From assembly GCF_017877355.1 (NCBI RefSeq), contig NZ_JAGIPR010000006.1, positions 62,001 to 126,000 of the forward strand: a DNA stretch of 64,000 nucleotides, given 5' to 3'. The notes beneath the pieces are model-generated. The model was not told the DNA's origin. It did not search any database and saw only the letters and a list, made by a program, of their open reading frames with translations. The DNA is from Chryseobacterium jejuense (lineage in GTDB: Bacteria; Bacteroidota; Bacteroidia; Flavobacteriales; Weeksellaceae). Shown here piece by piece: positions 1-9,290 of this stretch. The translations under genes were made by a program, and so were the position numbers. The stretch's first letter is position 1; the number at the start of each line of letters is the position of its first letter.

Positions 1-2
1 TT

Positions 3-467
3 GAAATGATTTACAGTTCCTACAACAGACTTGAAAATCTGAAATCAACACTTGAGGTTAAAAAGAATGAGTTCAGTACTAATGTAAAATACTTCAGTAA
101 GGTTGTTATTTATCAGCAGAGATACATCTCTTATTCAGTTACCTGTCTTATTTTCTTTCTGATTGGTGCAAGTTTGGGATCTATCATCAGAAAAGGAGGA
201 ATGGGACTTCCGGTAATTATAGCGATTGTTATCTTCATCATTTTCTATGTGATTAATGTTGGGGTGGAAAACATGTCCTGGAGTGGTAAAATAAACCCTT
301 ATTTAGCAGCATGGCTTCCTAATTTCATTCTATTTCCATTCGGAGTATGGATGACTTATAAAGCGCTTACAGATTCACAGTTGTTTGATGCAGAAAAATA
401 CAAAGTCCTGCTCAAACCGATTACAAAAAGATTCTCAAAAAGTAAAGAGCATAAGAGATATCAATAA
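3..467 (+). CDS. LptF/LptG family permease, C-terminal part (5'-truncated by the window edge)
   Basis: The reading frame is open from the first bases of the window, so the gene starts upstream; an ATG at 6 is only internal. The visible part is an inner-membrane protein end with about three hydrophobic segments. The stretch FLIGASLGSIIRKGGMG is typical of the last membrane bundle of YjgP/YjgQ (LptF/LptG) permeases. These proteins form, with LptB, the ABC machine that lifts lipopolysaccharide off the inner membrane. The tail after the last helix is short and basic. A strong terminator follows directly, so this is the last gene of its operon. The family call rests on this C-terminal motif only. 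Confidence 0.75.
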   Translation, partial: EMIYSSYNRLENLKSTLEVKKNEFSTNVKYFSKVVIYQQRYISYSVTCLIFFLIGASLGSIIRKGGMGLPVIIAIVIFIIFYVINVGVENMSWSGKINPYLAAWLPNFILFPFGVWMTYKALTDSQLFDAEKYKVLLKPITKRFSKSKEHKRYQ

Positions 468-470
468 TTT

Positions 471-515
471 CAAGAAACAGACAGGCCCGGAAAATCCGGG
501 CCTGTTTGTTTCTTG
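471..515 (+). terminator. Strong intrinsic terminator after the LptF/G gene
   Basis: Two 20-nt arms (471-490 and 496-515) pair with one wobble around a 5-nt loop. The GC-rich core is CAGGCCCGG/CCGGGCCTG and the right arm is T-rich. It begins 3 bases after the stop codon of the upstream gene. Confidence 0.85.
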
Positions 516-751
516 AAATCCGGAAGAGAGAAGCAGAAAGTTCATATTGGCCATTTCATCAATAAAGATAAATAGATTTTAAAGTAGTTCTGGAGACTTA
601 TGATTCTTGATTTTTATTCACCCTAAAAATTTATACTTTTCCTTCCCTTAAAAACGAACTCGACCTGCTGGGTAAACGACTATAAACTTCCCTCTTCCAG
701 CCTCCAGCTTCCAACGTTTCAAAAACTATTTTCCCAGAAACGATAAAAGAT

Positions 752-759
752 TATATTTG
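752..759 (+). promoter_or_regulatory. Bacteroidota -7 element TATATTTG
   Basis: TATATTTG matches TAnnTTTG and lies 22 bases before the ATG at 782. No clear -33 TTTG is visible. The upstream gap (516-751) contains no supported gene. Confidence 0.5.
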
Positions 760-781
760 TAAAAAATAAAACTGTAACTAC

Positions 782-1579
782 ATGAAAAAAGTACTGGCTT
801 TAAGCCTGTTTGCAATGGTTTCTTTAAATGCTTACGCACAGGAAGACAACAACACGGATTATGCATTAAGAGGCGATGAAATATATGGTTATATTATAGA
901 CAAAAGTGGTAAAAAAACCGAAGGGATCGTAAGACTGAACGGAGATGCCATGTCTCCCTGGGACAATCAGAAGAAAGTAAAATTTGTTGCCGTATCTGAC
1001 ATTGATAAATCTAAAAAGAAACAGAAGTTTAAAACACTGGATACTGATGACATCAAAGAATATGTTGCTATTGATAATGACAATAGCGAAAGGCACTTTG
1101 AAAACATTAAGTACACTAATACCAAAGAAGGATTCAATACAGCAACAGGAGGTTTAAGCGGTAATATCAAAGCTTTTAATAACCTTACAAAAAGCACACA
1201 GTTTGCCGAAATCGTAACAGACGGCAAGATTAAGGTATATAAATTATATGGTTATCCTACTACCTTTTCAGCCGGAATCAGCCAAATTGCTGCCGCCGAT
1301 GCAGAAACCAAGAAAATGAGAGAAAACCCATCTTATATCTACAGTAAAAAAGGTGGTAAAATTGAAGAACTTACTTTAGCCAAAGCCAAAATAATCATTG
1401 GAGACTGCAGCTATACTAAAAGCAAAATGACCAGTGGTACTTATGCTTCCCTAAAAAATGACGAAAAGAAAAGATCTGGTCTTGGCAGACTGATTAAAAG
1501 CCAGATTGACGATGTTATGTCAAACATCCCGGAAATTGTAGAGGAAGTCATTATGGATTACAATAAAAACTGTAAATAA
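782..1579 (+). CDS. Secreted protein of unknown function
   Basis: 265 residues with an N-terminal Sec signal peptide (hydrophobic residues about 4-17, cleavage probably after Ala-Tyr-Ala). The mature part is Lys/Asp-rich, mostly soluble and mixed alpha/beta in look. It has a possible beta-rich GYIIDKSGKKTEGIVRLNG segment near residues 36-54 and ends in Asn-Cys-Lys. There is no lipobox and no T9SS sorting domain, so periplasmic location is the simplest inference. It is a single-gene transcript with its own -7 element and a terminator. I do not recognise the family. Confidence 0.8.
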   Translation: MKKVLALSLFAMVSLNAYAQEDNNTDYALRGDEIYGYIIDKSGKKTEGIVRLNGDAMSPWDNQKKVKFVAVSDIDKSKKKQKFKTLDTDDIKEYVAIDNDNSERHFENIKYTNTKEGFNTATGGLSGNIKAFNNLTKSTQFAEIVTDGKIKVYKLYGYPTTFSAGISQIAAADAETKKMRENPSYIYSKKGGKIEELTLAKAKIIIGDCSYTKSKMTSGTYASLKNDEKKRSGLGRLIKSQIDDVMSNIPEIVEEVIMDYNKNCK

Positions 1580-1594
1580 ATTACTAAATATGAT

Positions 1595-1627
1595 AAAGAG
1601 ACTACCAGAATCTGGAGTCTCTTTTTT
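1595..1627 (+). terminator. Intrinsic terminator
   Basis: AAAGAGACT pairs with AGTCTCTTT (CCA/TGG extends the stem across one bulge), followed by a T run. It lies between the convergent genes ending at 1579 and 1657 and may serve both. Confidence 0.75.
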
Positions 1628-1656
1628 GTTAAAAATCGAATTTATTTAATGAATGA

Positions 1657-2718
1657 TTAAAACTGATAAACAAAAGCGTTAATATTCATGCCAGCTCCTA
1701 CTGAAGCAAATAGAACAACATCATTCTTTTTGATCTCATGATCTTCTAATTCACCCTTTAAAATCATAGCAAGTAAAGATGGAATAGTTGCAACACTGCT
1801 GTTACCCAGTTTATGAATCACCATAGGCATGATGTGCTCCGGAGTTGGAGTATTATATAGCTGATAAAACCTACTAACAATGGCTTCATCCATTTTTTCA
1901 TTAGCCTGATGAATGATAATTTTATTTAATTCATGGATTGAATATCCACTACTATCCAGACACTTTTTCATGGCTTCAGGAACATGCACAAGGGCAAATT
2001 CATAAATTTTCCTTCCATCCATTTTAATATATTTGGTATCCGGACAACGCTCATTGTTGTAAGACTTTCCAAAATATAAGTAGTCTTTTTCTGTAAAAGT
2101 ATGGGAAGCAGATAAATGAGATTTGATCCCCGATTCGTTATCTGTATTAGTTTCAAGAACAGCGGCACCGGCGCCATCTGCATAAATCATACTATCTCTG
2201 TCATGGACATCCACAACACGGGAAAGTGTTTCAGCTCCAATCACCAAACAACGCTTGGCAATCCCTGCCTTGATAAATGCATTCGCCTGTATTACTCCTT
2301 CAATCCATCCCGGACATCCGAACAAAACATCGTATGCAACACAGAAATTATTTCGTATTCTTAATAAATGCTTCACGCGGGCCGCAAGACTTGGAACCAT
2401 ATCAGATTGAACAGTTCCAAACCGAACATCTCCAAAATTATGGGCGAATATAATATAGTCTAATGTTTCAGGATCTATTCCTGCATTTTCTATGGCAGCC
2501 TGAGCCGCTTTAAGTCCCAAATCTGAAGTGACTTGTGTACTTTTGGCATATCTTCTTTCTTCAATGCCTGTAATTTTTTTTAGTTTCTCTGTGATAGAGG
2601 CATTATTGTCTTTTAATAAAACACCTTCCTCATTAAGGAAAATATGCTTGTCAAAAAATAAATTGGTAATTGTTTCAGATGGGATATAGTTCCCCACTCC
2701 AATAATTCTGGTCATCAT
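1657..2718 (-). CDS. 3-oxoacyl-ACP synthase III family protein (KAS III / FabH-like)
   Basis: 353 residues with the thiolase fold. The Cys-His-Asn triad of KAS III enzymes is visible: C135 in FGCPGW, H270 in IIHQAN and N306 in LGNSSVA. The glycine-rich end ASVGAGMN is also typical. The family condenses an acyl-CoA starter with malonyl-ACP. This branch, with an inserted N-terminal stretch (residues 20-50), resembles Bacteroidota KAS III variants such as DarB-type enzymes rather than housekeeping FabH; the substrate cannot be read from sequence. ATG at 2718 and the next codon ATG at 2715 are both possible starts. It is not in an obvious biosynthetic cluster here; frr lies upstream on the same strand behind its own terminator. 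Confidence 0.85.
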   Translation of the reverse strand: MMTRIIGVGNYIPSETITNLFFDKHIFLNEEGVLLKDNNASITEKLKKITGIEERRYAKSTQVTSDLGLKAAQAAIENAGIDPETLDYIIFAHNFGDVRFGTVQSDMVPSLAARVKHLLRIRNNFCVAYDVLFGCPGWIEGVIQANAFIKAGIAKRCLVIGAETLSRVVDVHDRDSMIYADGAGAAVLETNTDNESGIKSHLSASHTFTEKDYLYFGKSYNNERCPDTKYIKMDGRKIYEFALVHVPEAMKKCLDSSGYSIHELNKIIIHQANEKMDEAIVSRFYQLYNTPTPEHIMPMVIHKLGNSSVATIPSLLAMILKGELEDHEIKKNDVVLFASVGAGMNINAFVYQF

Positions 2719-2842
2719 CTTTATGCTGTTATCCTGCTCTATAGTACTTTCAGGAATAATCCGATAAATATAACGATAATACTTAGCAATATATTATAAC
2801 AAACTGATAATTCTAATTAATTTATAAATAATATTATGCAAA

Positions 2843-2872
2843 AAAGAGGATTCCATTGTTGGAATCCTCTTT
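2843..2872 (-). terminator. Intrinsic terminator of frr
   Basis: AAAGAGGATTCCA/TGGAATCCTCTTT forms a near-perfect 13-bp stem. Read on the minus strand it is followed by a run of T (2840-2845), 22 bases after the frr stop. Confidence 0.8.
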
Positions 2873-2894
2873 CTATATTTTCAAAAACTGAAAA

Positions 2895-3449
2895 TTATAC
2901 TTTCATAATTTCAGCTTCTTTTGTCTTAAGATGCTCATCGCAAAGCTTCACATACTTATCTGTATACGTCTGGATTTCTTCTTCCACACCTTTCACAACA
3001 TCTTCAGAAACTCCATCCAACTTTTTAAGCTCTTTCAAACCTTCCTGTCTTGCGTTTCTTACAACAATTTTTGTCTGCTCAGTTTCGCTTTTAGCTTGTT
3101 TTGCCAAATCTCTTCTTCTTTCCTCCGTTAAAGGTGGTACATTAAGAATGATATTTTCCCCATTGTTAGAAGGTGCAAAACCTAAATTAGAATTGATAAT
3201 TGCTTTTTCAATAGCATTGATTGCTGTTCTGTCCCAAGGTTGAATAGAGATAGTCATTGCATCTGGAATAGAAACATTGGCAACCTGGTTGATTGGAGTC
3301 ATTGCTCCATAATATTCAACCATTACATCCTGAACCATTGATGTAGAAGCACGTCCTGCTCTGATTCTTTGAAATGCATGGTCAAGGTGTTTTACCGCTG
3401 CATCCATGTCCTGTTTTACAGATTCTAATATTAGATCTAATTCTTCCAT
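2895..3449 (-). CDS. frr: Ribosome recycling factor
   Basis: 184 residues, the usual RRF length, starting at MEELDLILESVKQDM; an upstream ATG at 3479 would add ten residues not found in the family. RRF hallmarks are RIRAGRAS (near residue 30), the MTISIQPWD segment, PPLTEERRRDLAKQAK and the C-terminal coiled-coil arm. It releases post-termination ribosomes together with EF-G in the cytoplasm. In most bacteria frr directly follows pyrH; here the two are 3.1 kb apart with two opposite-strand genes between them. A -7 element TATTTTTG (3571-3578) gives frr its own likely promoter. Confidence 0.95.
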   Translation of the reverse strand: MEELDLILESVKQDMDAAVKHLDHAFQRIRAGRASTSMVQDVMVEYYGAMTPINQVANVSIPDAMTISIQPWDRTAINAIEKAIINSNLGFAPSNNGENIILNVPPLTEERRRDLAKQAKSETEQTKIVVRNARQEGLKELKKLDGVSEDVVKGVEEEIQTYTDKYVKLCDEHLKTKEAEIMKV

Positions 3450-3570
3450 TATTATAGTATAGTTTGATAAATTACACATTAATTAATACTTACTGTAAAT
3501 CAAATAGTTAAATCTTGTGAACTTTCTATTTTCAAGCTGTTTTTTTACTATTTTTTACTATTCAGTGGTG

Positions 3571-3578
3571 CAAAAATA
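3571..3578 (-). promoter_or_regulatory. -7 element TATTTTTG, probable frr promoter
   Basis: On the minus strand TATTTTTG matches TAnnTTTG exactly, 122 bases upstream of the frr ATG. No clear -33 motif is seen. Confidence 0.4.
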
Positions 3579-4155
3579 ATGATTGTTTTCGATATTTCAC
3601 TAAGCTTACATTCTCTATTTTTGGGAAAACAGCTCTTTTTTACGATCAATCGTTACTTGTTTAGTGTTTGCTATTCATAGTTTCTTATGATGAAGGATTA
3701 GAATGGAGTATATTCATCAGCTCAAAATTTATCCTTTCCATTCAAAAGAAAAGAATTGACACATAAACAATTAAAATACAACTTTACCAATTTATCAAAT
3801 ACGGTTTTATTTTGCTTTACTTAGGTTTAATACCTGAAAATCTGTGAATCATTACCCATATAAAAACGACAGGTACAAATACCTACAGAACATTTCGGAT
3901 GTTTCCACGCTTATAGACATCATTTTTTCTCCCTTACTTTACAATATTCTTTTTAATAAAGCTTTTTTATTCAGAAACATCACAGATTACAGAATCTGGA
4001 AATGAATATCCATACAGGCCTAAAAGACCCGATTAAAATCATTTATCTATAATTTGTGATGAAGTGCAATTATGGAATGGAGTATTCTACAAAGGTTACT
4101 CCACAGAAATAAACAACCTTACTCATTTTTAAACTCATTTTAAATTACCCAAATC
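3579..4155. other. Gene-free AT-rich stretch before the lipase gene
   Basis: No credible reading frame on either strand. A small stem-loop (GGAGTA/TACTCC, 4079-4102) lies in what would be the 5' leader of the lipase-like gene. An imperfect -7-like TATAATTTG lies at 4048-4056. This is presumably one flank of the accessory insertion; no target duplication is visible by eye. Confidence 0.4.
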
Positions 4156-5505
4156 ATGACAAATCCATCGTTAGATGCCTATCAGCAGATCTTCAGCCTT
4201 GCATGCCTCGCAAACCGTGCCGGAGGCTATAATGGCACTCGCAGTCAGTTGCAAGAACAGCTTCAGTATGACTTATCCTTTTACTTCAATACTGTTCCGC
4301 CTGTTGCAGTAGCAGGGCAGCAGAGCCCTTCAGTTGCTGACCCTTCGGTTCTACCGATGCTAGGGAGCTGGAATCTTGTCTGGGGCCCGGCACTGGTTGA
4401 AGAAACAGACCCAAATAGCCAACCGACAGGAGTTGCAGACAATGCATTATATGTAGCCCAATGTGATGCTCTTGCATTTCCTGGAGGCCCTATATTGCCT
4501 GTCTATGTAGTAGCAATTGCAGCTACCAACCCAGCCTCTCTCTATGACTGGGAGACAGAAGATTTTTCAGTATCGGAGGTTGTTAACTGGACAACCTATG
4601 ATCCTTCAGAAATCATAATATCAGACTATAATAAAAACGATCCGTTTATTTCAAAAGGCACTGCCACAGGTATAAGTATACTTCTCGGGCTCACCAGCCC
4701 TGAAACAGCAGCCTCTCCCGGCACTACTCTTCAGCAGTTCCTTGCGGGTTTACAACCCGATACTGAAACAGCAATTATATTTTGCGGTCATAGTCTGGCT
4801 GGAGCCTTATCTCCTACTTTGGCTCTTTATCTGCAAGAACAGCAACAACTGGAAGCCTTCGGTATTACCCTTGTATACCCTACCGCCGGGCCTACTCCGG
4901 GTGACGTCAACTTTGCCAATCGATTTAACGATACATTTCCTCCATTACCGTCAGGCTGGGTGTCTCAACCGGGAGATTACCAGAGCTGGAATACCATGCA
5001 CTGGAATGATCTGGATGTTGTGCCACACGCCTGGCAGGAAACTGACATGGAGCTGATTGCAGACCTATACGGTACATCGCTTGATCCATACACATACGGT
5101 ATCTTGAAAGCACTCCAGGACTTTGCGGTTATTGATTCGCTGAAATCAGACGCACCTTATACCATGATCAGAAATCAATCATTACCTGGTATACTTCAAA
5201 ACTATGGATCTTCAGGTAAAATTGCTAGCCCGCCTCAGTCTATTCATGATTACATTTCTCAGTTGTTCCTGCAACATACTTATCTGTATTATGGCCGTAT
5301 TGCCAGCAAGAATACCCCTGCAATATCCGGAATTATCCTATCACATCCACTCCCTGAGTCAAAAACTGATTACTTGGTACCGGGAATAACTTCAGTAACA
5401 GAGGATGAGATGATTTTAAAAATAATCGGACAGATTAGTCAATGGATTAAATCTCATATTCATTTTACAGAAAAACAATCCATAGAAACTGAAGCTAATA
5501 AATAA
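4156..5505 (+). CDS. Lipase-like alpha/beta hydrolase (class 3 lipase type), no signal peptide
   Basis: 449 residues. The nucleophile elbow GHSLAGA (S213) resembles the GHSLGGA motif of class 3 lipases. A triad is completed plausibly by D285 or D287 in HWNDLDVVPHAW and by H374 in FLQHTYLYYG; this assignment is inference. The N-terminus (residues 10-30, FSLACLANRAGGYNGTR) has no signal peptide or membrane segment. G+C looks higher than in neighbours (34 of 60 bases in 4381-4440 by hand count), suggesting transfer. It precedes a pore-former-like gene on the same strand by 78 bases. Likely role: lipid or phospholipid hydrolysis acting with that partner, possibly as a toxin or anti-competitor effector. 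Family confidence is moderate, role confidence low. Confidence 0.7.
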   Translation: MTNPSLDAYQQIFSLACLANRAGGYNGTRSQLQEQLQYDLSFYFNTVPPVAVAGQQSPSVADPSVLPMLGSWNLVWGPALVEETDPNSQPTGVADNALYVAQCDALAFPGGPILPVYVVAIAATNPASLYDWETEDFSVSEVVNWTTYDPSEIIISDYNKNDPFISKGTATGISILLGLTSPETAASPGTTLQQFLAGLQPDTETAIIFCGHSLAGALSPTLALYLQEQQQLEAFGITLVYPTAGPTPGDVNFANRFNDTFPPLPSGWVSQPGDYQSWNTMHWNDLDVVPHAWQETDMELIADLYGTSLDPYTYGILKALQDFAVIDSLKSDAPYTMIRNQSLPGILQNYGSSGKIASPPQSIHDYISQLFLQHTYLYYGRIASKNTPAISGIILSHPLPESKTDYLVPGITSVTEDEMILKIIGQISQWIKSHIHFTEKQSIETEANK

Positions 5506-5527
5506 TACTCAGAAATTTTTTAATACT

Positions 5528-5587
5528 ATGGAGGAAGCCGAAAATCCTAATAAGAGTAGGCCTAAAATTAATACCAATACAAAATGA
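5528..5587 (+). CDS. Possible 19-residue leader ORF overlapping the pore-former start
   Basis: ATG at 5528 opens a 19-codon frame, hydrophilic and basic (MEEAENPNKSRPKINTNTK). Its TGA overlaps the ATG at 5584 in an ATGA arrangement, the layout used for translational coupling. It could be a leader peptide, a relic of a longer N-terminus, or chance. Confidence 0.25.
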   Translation: MEEAENPNKSRPKINTNTK

Positions 5588-6423
5588 ACTCATTACAACA
5601 AATCACAGATGCCTGGGGTAAATGGTACTCACAGCAACATGGCACTACCTGCAGATTTACCGCAAGTACAGATTATTCAAGCCAAAGCTTTCTCGATGAT
5701 TACCATCAGTATCAGGTAAGCACCACAGCTCAGAGCATCGTTTATGATGGTAGTTCACTGCCAACCAATGGTTCAAACGTGGCTTTTGAAACCATTTATA
5801 ACAACAATACACAGGTTTCCAATCAGCAAAGCCTTATAGAAACGGAAACATCAACCCAAACATTTGAATGGTCTATTACAGAAGCTCTTTCTATTGGCGT
5901 TGAAATATCAGCTACCGAGGGCGTTCCTGCCGTTGCGTCCAGTACTCAAAAAGTAACCGTTAATCTATCACTTTCCTCAACACAAAAAAGTACTGTTACC
6001 AATACACAGTCCTGGTCTGTAAACACCATGTTAACCATACCTCCACAAAGCTCCATAAAAGCAGATATTGTGATTGGTACTCAGAGTTATAATATCAATT
6101 TTACAGTATCTGTCATGCTAAACGGATATGTAGCCATCTGGAACAATGATAAAGTAAATGGCCACTGGCTGTGGTTTATTCCTATTACTCAGGTTTTTTC
6201 AGATTGTATAGCAAATAATATCATAGATACTTCAGGGTATGATATTGTAGGCGGAGGAGTATCCACTACTGCAAGCGGTGTATTTACGGGAAGTCAGGGG
6301 GTAAATGTTGTTGTCAACACCATTCAGTATCCATTAAACAGTAATGATACATCGGCAAAAAATTCCGATTTCATTGACCCTCCTAAAGTAAATACCATAG
6401 TCGCTATGACAGGTAAAGAATAA
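5584..6423 (+). CDS. Aerolysin-like / ETX-MTX2-type beta-pore-forming protein
   Basis: 279 residues. Residues about 85-180 are Ser/Thr-rich alternating strands typical of the ETX/MTX2 aerolysin fold. A TQTFEWSITEALSIGVEIS strand leads into a candidate transmembrane insertion loop (about 97-137), then the QSWSVNTMLTIPPQSSIKADI segment matches the conserved (V/I)PPxS/T turn of this fold. Known family members oligomerise on membranes and insert a beta-barrel. The N-terminal 70 residues could be the binding region. There is no signal peptide, so export would need lysis or another route. It follows the lipase-like gene and ends at its own terminator. The alternative, a non-toxic aerolysin-fold lectin, cannot be excluded. 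Confidence 0.65.
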   Translation: MNSLQQITDAWGKWYSQQHGTTCRFTASTDYSSQSFLDDYHQYQVSTTAQSIVYDGSSLPTNGSNVAFETIYNNNTQVSNQQSLIETETSTQTFEWSITEALSIGVEISATEGVPAVASSTQKVTVNLSLSSTQKSTVTNTQSWSVNTMLTIPPQSSIKADIVIGTQSYNINFTVSVMLNGYVAIWNNDKVNGHWLWFIPITQVFSDCIANNIIDTSGYDIVGGGVSTTASGVFTGSQGVNVVVNTIQYPLNSNDTSAKNSDFIDPPKVNTIVAMTGKE

Positions 6424-6436
6424 ATGAAGGACAAAT

Positions 6437-6486
6437 AAAAACCACTTGCCATGGCTTTAATTACCGCGACAAGTGGTTTATTTTTT
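6437..6486 (+). terminator. Intrinsic terminator after the pore-former gene
   Basis: AAACCACTTG (6439-6448) pairs with CAAGTGGTTT (6470-6479), followed by a T run. It insulates the accessory pair from pyrH, which converges from the right. Confidence 0.75.
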
Positions 6487-6580
6487 ATAGAAAACTGATT
6501 TCCGGCAAAAGATAAGAAATAACAGGATATATTGTAATCCTACCTTGTATTCTTTAATCTTTGTTCTGCCTGATATCTGA

Positions 6581-7291
<711 letters not shown>

Positions 7292-7342
7292 TTATTTTTA
7301 ATAAGCTTTTATTAGAATGGGTTTCCCCAAAATTTGATTTTG

Positions 7343-7350
7343 CAAATATA
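7343..7350 (-). promoter_or_regulatory. -7 element TATATTTG of pyrH
   Basis: Exact TAnnTTTG match on the minus strand, upstream of pyrH. It faces the porQ promoter about 80 bases away. Confidence 0.55.
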
Positions 7351-7406
7351 ATCATTAAAAATATTGGTAAAAGAAAAATATTTAATTAGAAATAATGTAA
7401 GAAATA

Positions 7407-7437
7407 TTTTGAAAAGTACGAAAAAGGATTATTTTTG
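7407..7437 (+). promoter_or_regulatory. Complete Bacteroidota promoter of porQ (TTTG - 18 nt - TATTTTTG)
   Basis: TTTG at 7408-7411 and TATTTTTG at 7430-7437 are 18 bases apart, fitting the -33/-7 consensus. The first codon of porQ follows 18 bases later. Confidence 0.7.
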
Positions 7438-7455
7438 CATTAATTATAAATTGAG

Positions 7456-8448
7456 TTGAAGAAAATTATCATTTTTTCATTATTTCTATCAGGAATTGTT
7501 TCTTATGCGCAAACAGGAACAAATGTGTATCCGTTCTTAAATGTACCTGTATCTGCAAGACAGGCAGCCTTGGGTGGAGATGCAATTTCGATAAGAGATT
7601 ATGATGTTTCCTTTGCTATTGCAAACCCGGCCCTGTTAAACAAAGATTCAGATAAACAGCTTTCTGTTAACGCTACCGCTTATCTTGCCGACTCCAAATA
7701 CGGAACCATTGCTTATGCCAAAGACTTTGAAAATGGTCACATGGCCACTATCAATGCCAGGTATATGAGCTATGGAAGTATTCCGAGAACTGATGAAAGT
7801 GGTTTTCAGGACGGAGAATATAAGGCTTCCGATGTTGCTATCGGCGCCGGATATGCTTACCAGTTTGAAGAAGACTGGACCATTGGTGGAGGATTAAACT
7901 TCATTACCTCAAAAATAGACAACTATACTTCTTCGGCAATCTCAGGAACTGCCGGAATTACGTATCATAATAAAAAGAACAAAGAAGTTCTTTCCCTTGT
8001 ATTGAGAAACTTTGGTTTCCAGCTGAAATCATTCAACGGAACCCGTGAAAATCTTCCATTCAGAGTGGATGTGGGATATACAAGAATATTGAAAAACTTC
8101 CCTCTTGCCATAACCATTACGGCACACGATCTTCAGCAATTTAATATTTCATCAGAATATAATAAGGATGGTCAGGAAGTGAAGGCAGGCAGAAAAATTG
8201 CAGATCACTTCTCTTTAGGGGCAGAATTATTCCCTGAAAAAAACTTTAATATCAGATTGGGGTATAATGTAAAAAGAGGAAATGAACTTGCTGTGGCAGA
8301 TCAAAGAAACTTTTCAGGACTTTCCGGCGGATTCGGAATTAAAGTTTCAAGATTTCGTATAGATTATGCTCACATAAGATACCACAACTCCTCGAACGTC
8401 AATCAGATAGGGATTTCCATGGACCTTTCCAGCCACAGAGGAGAATAA
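7456..8448 (+). CDS. porQ: Type IX secretion system protein PorQ
   Basis: 330 residues with a Sec signal peptide (MKKIIIFSLFLSGIVSYAQ) and an outer-membrane beta-barrel pattern. The start NVYPFLNVPVSARQAALGGDAIS is characteristic of the PorQ/PorV-like family. PorQ takes part in T9SS export and cell-surface attachment of cargo, of which this window encodes two. The start codon is TTG: a stop lies just upstream in frame and the promoter 18 bases away leaves no alternative. It is followed closely by cmk on the same strand, a neighbourhood seen in other flavobacteria. Confidence 0.85.
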   Translation: MKKIIIFSLFLSGIVSYAQTGTNVYPFLNVPVSARQAALGGDAISIRDYDVSFAIANPALLNKDSDKQLSVNATAYLADSKYGTIAYAKDFENGHMATINARYMSYGSIPRTDESGFQDGEYKASDVAIGAGYAYQFEEDWTIGGGLNFITSKIDNYTSSAISGTAGITYHNKKNKEVLSLVLRNFGFQLKSFNGTRENLPFRVDVGYTRILKNFPLAITITAHDLQQFNISSEYNKDGQEVKAGRKIADHFSLGAELFPEKNFNIRLGYNVKRGNELAVADQRNFSGLSGGFGIKVSRFRIDYAHIRYHNSSNVNQIGISMDLSSHRGE

Positions 8449-8520
8449 AAAAATCTTAAATACCTCTTAAAATTTCTTATTAGTTCTTGATTTTCTAAAA
8501 AAAATCTTGAAATTTGCAGT

Positions 8521-9195
8521 ATGAAAAAACCTGTAATAGCTATCGATGGGTACTCGTCTACCGGAAAAAGTTCTATCTCCAAAATCATTGCTGATAAGCT
8601 AGGACTTATTCATATGGATACAGGAGCGCTTTACAGAGGAGTTACCTGGTTTGCTCTGCAACATTGTCTGAATGAAGAAGGCAGGATTAATCTGAACTCT
8701 TTATTTTCATCTTTAGATCAAATTCATCTTGAATTTAAAAATAATGATGGAACACTTGTTCTTTATCTTAATAATGTAGATATTTCTAAGAAAATCCGCA
8801 CCCATGAAGTTTCTGATAATGTAAGCCTTGTAGCTAAGCAAAAAGAAGTGAGAGATTATTTATTACAATCTCAACGTTCTATCGCAGAAAAAGGAGGTGT
8901 CATTATGGATGGACGTGACATAGGGACAGTAGTTCTGCCAAATGCGGACTATAAATTCTTTCTTACTGCCAGCATAGATGAAAGAACCAACAGAAGATTT
9001 CTGGAATTAAAAGGACTGGGAATTGAAGCAGATAAAGATCAGGTAAAGCAAAACCTCATTGAAAGAGACAAGATCGACAGTGAACGTGAAATAGCACCAT
9101 TGAAGCAGGCTGATGATGCTACGGTAATTGATAACTCTGAGCTTACTAAAGAAGAAACCATAGAACTGATTCTTTCTTACATCGAAAAGATTTAA
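8521..9195 (+). CDS. cmk: Cytidylate kinase
   Basis: 224 residues. It has the P-loop GYSSTGKSS (residues 10-18), the DTGALYRGVTW nucleotide-binding stretch, the family signature GGVIMDGRDIGTVVLPNA and RDKIDSEREIAPLKQADDA. The enzyme phosphorylates CMP and dCMP in the cytoplasm. It lies 72 bases after porQ without a clear promoter of its own, so it is probably co-transcribed. Confidence 0.95.
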   Translation: MKKPVIAIDGYSSTGKSSISKIIADKLGLIHMDTGALYRGVTWFALQHCLNEEGRINLNSLFSSLDQIHLEFKNNDGTLVLYLNNVDISKKIRTHEVSDNVSLVAKQKEVRDYLLQSQRSIAEKGGVIMDGRDIGTVVLPNADYKFFLTASIDERTNRRFLELKGLGIEADKDQVKQNLIERDKIDSEREIAPLKQADDATVIDNSELTKEETIELILSYIEKI

Positions 9196-9290
9196 CAATT
9201 TTTAATAGGCATAGAGTCTCCTTTGGTATACAAATTGTAAGTTTTACTAGTGTAAAAACTAATCTATTATTAACTATTAAAAAACTTAAA

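Noticed and set aside
2836..3243. 135-residue plus-strand frame
   Set aside because: It lies antisense to frr, is Ser/Phe-rich as expected for a shadow frame, and begins inside the frr terminator.
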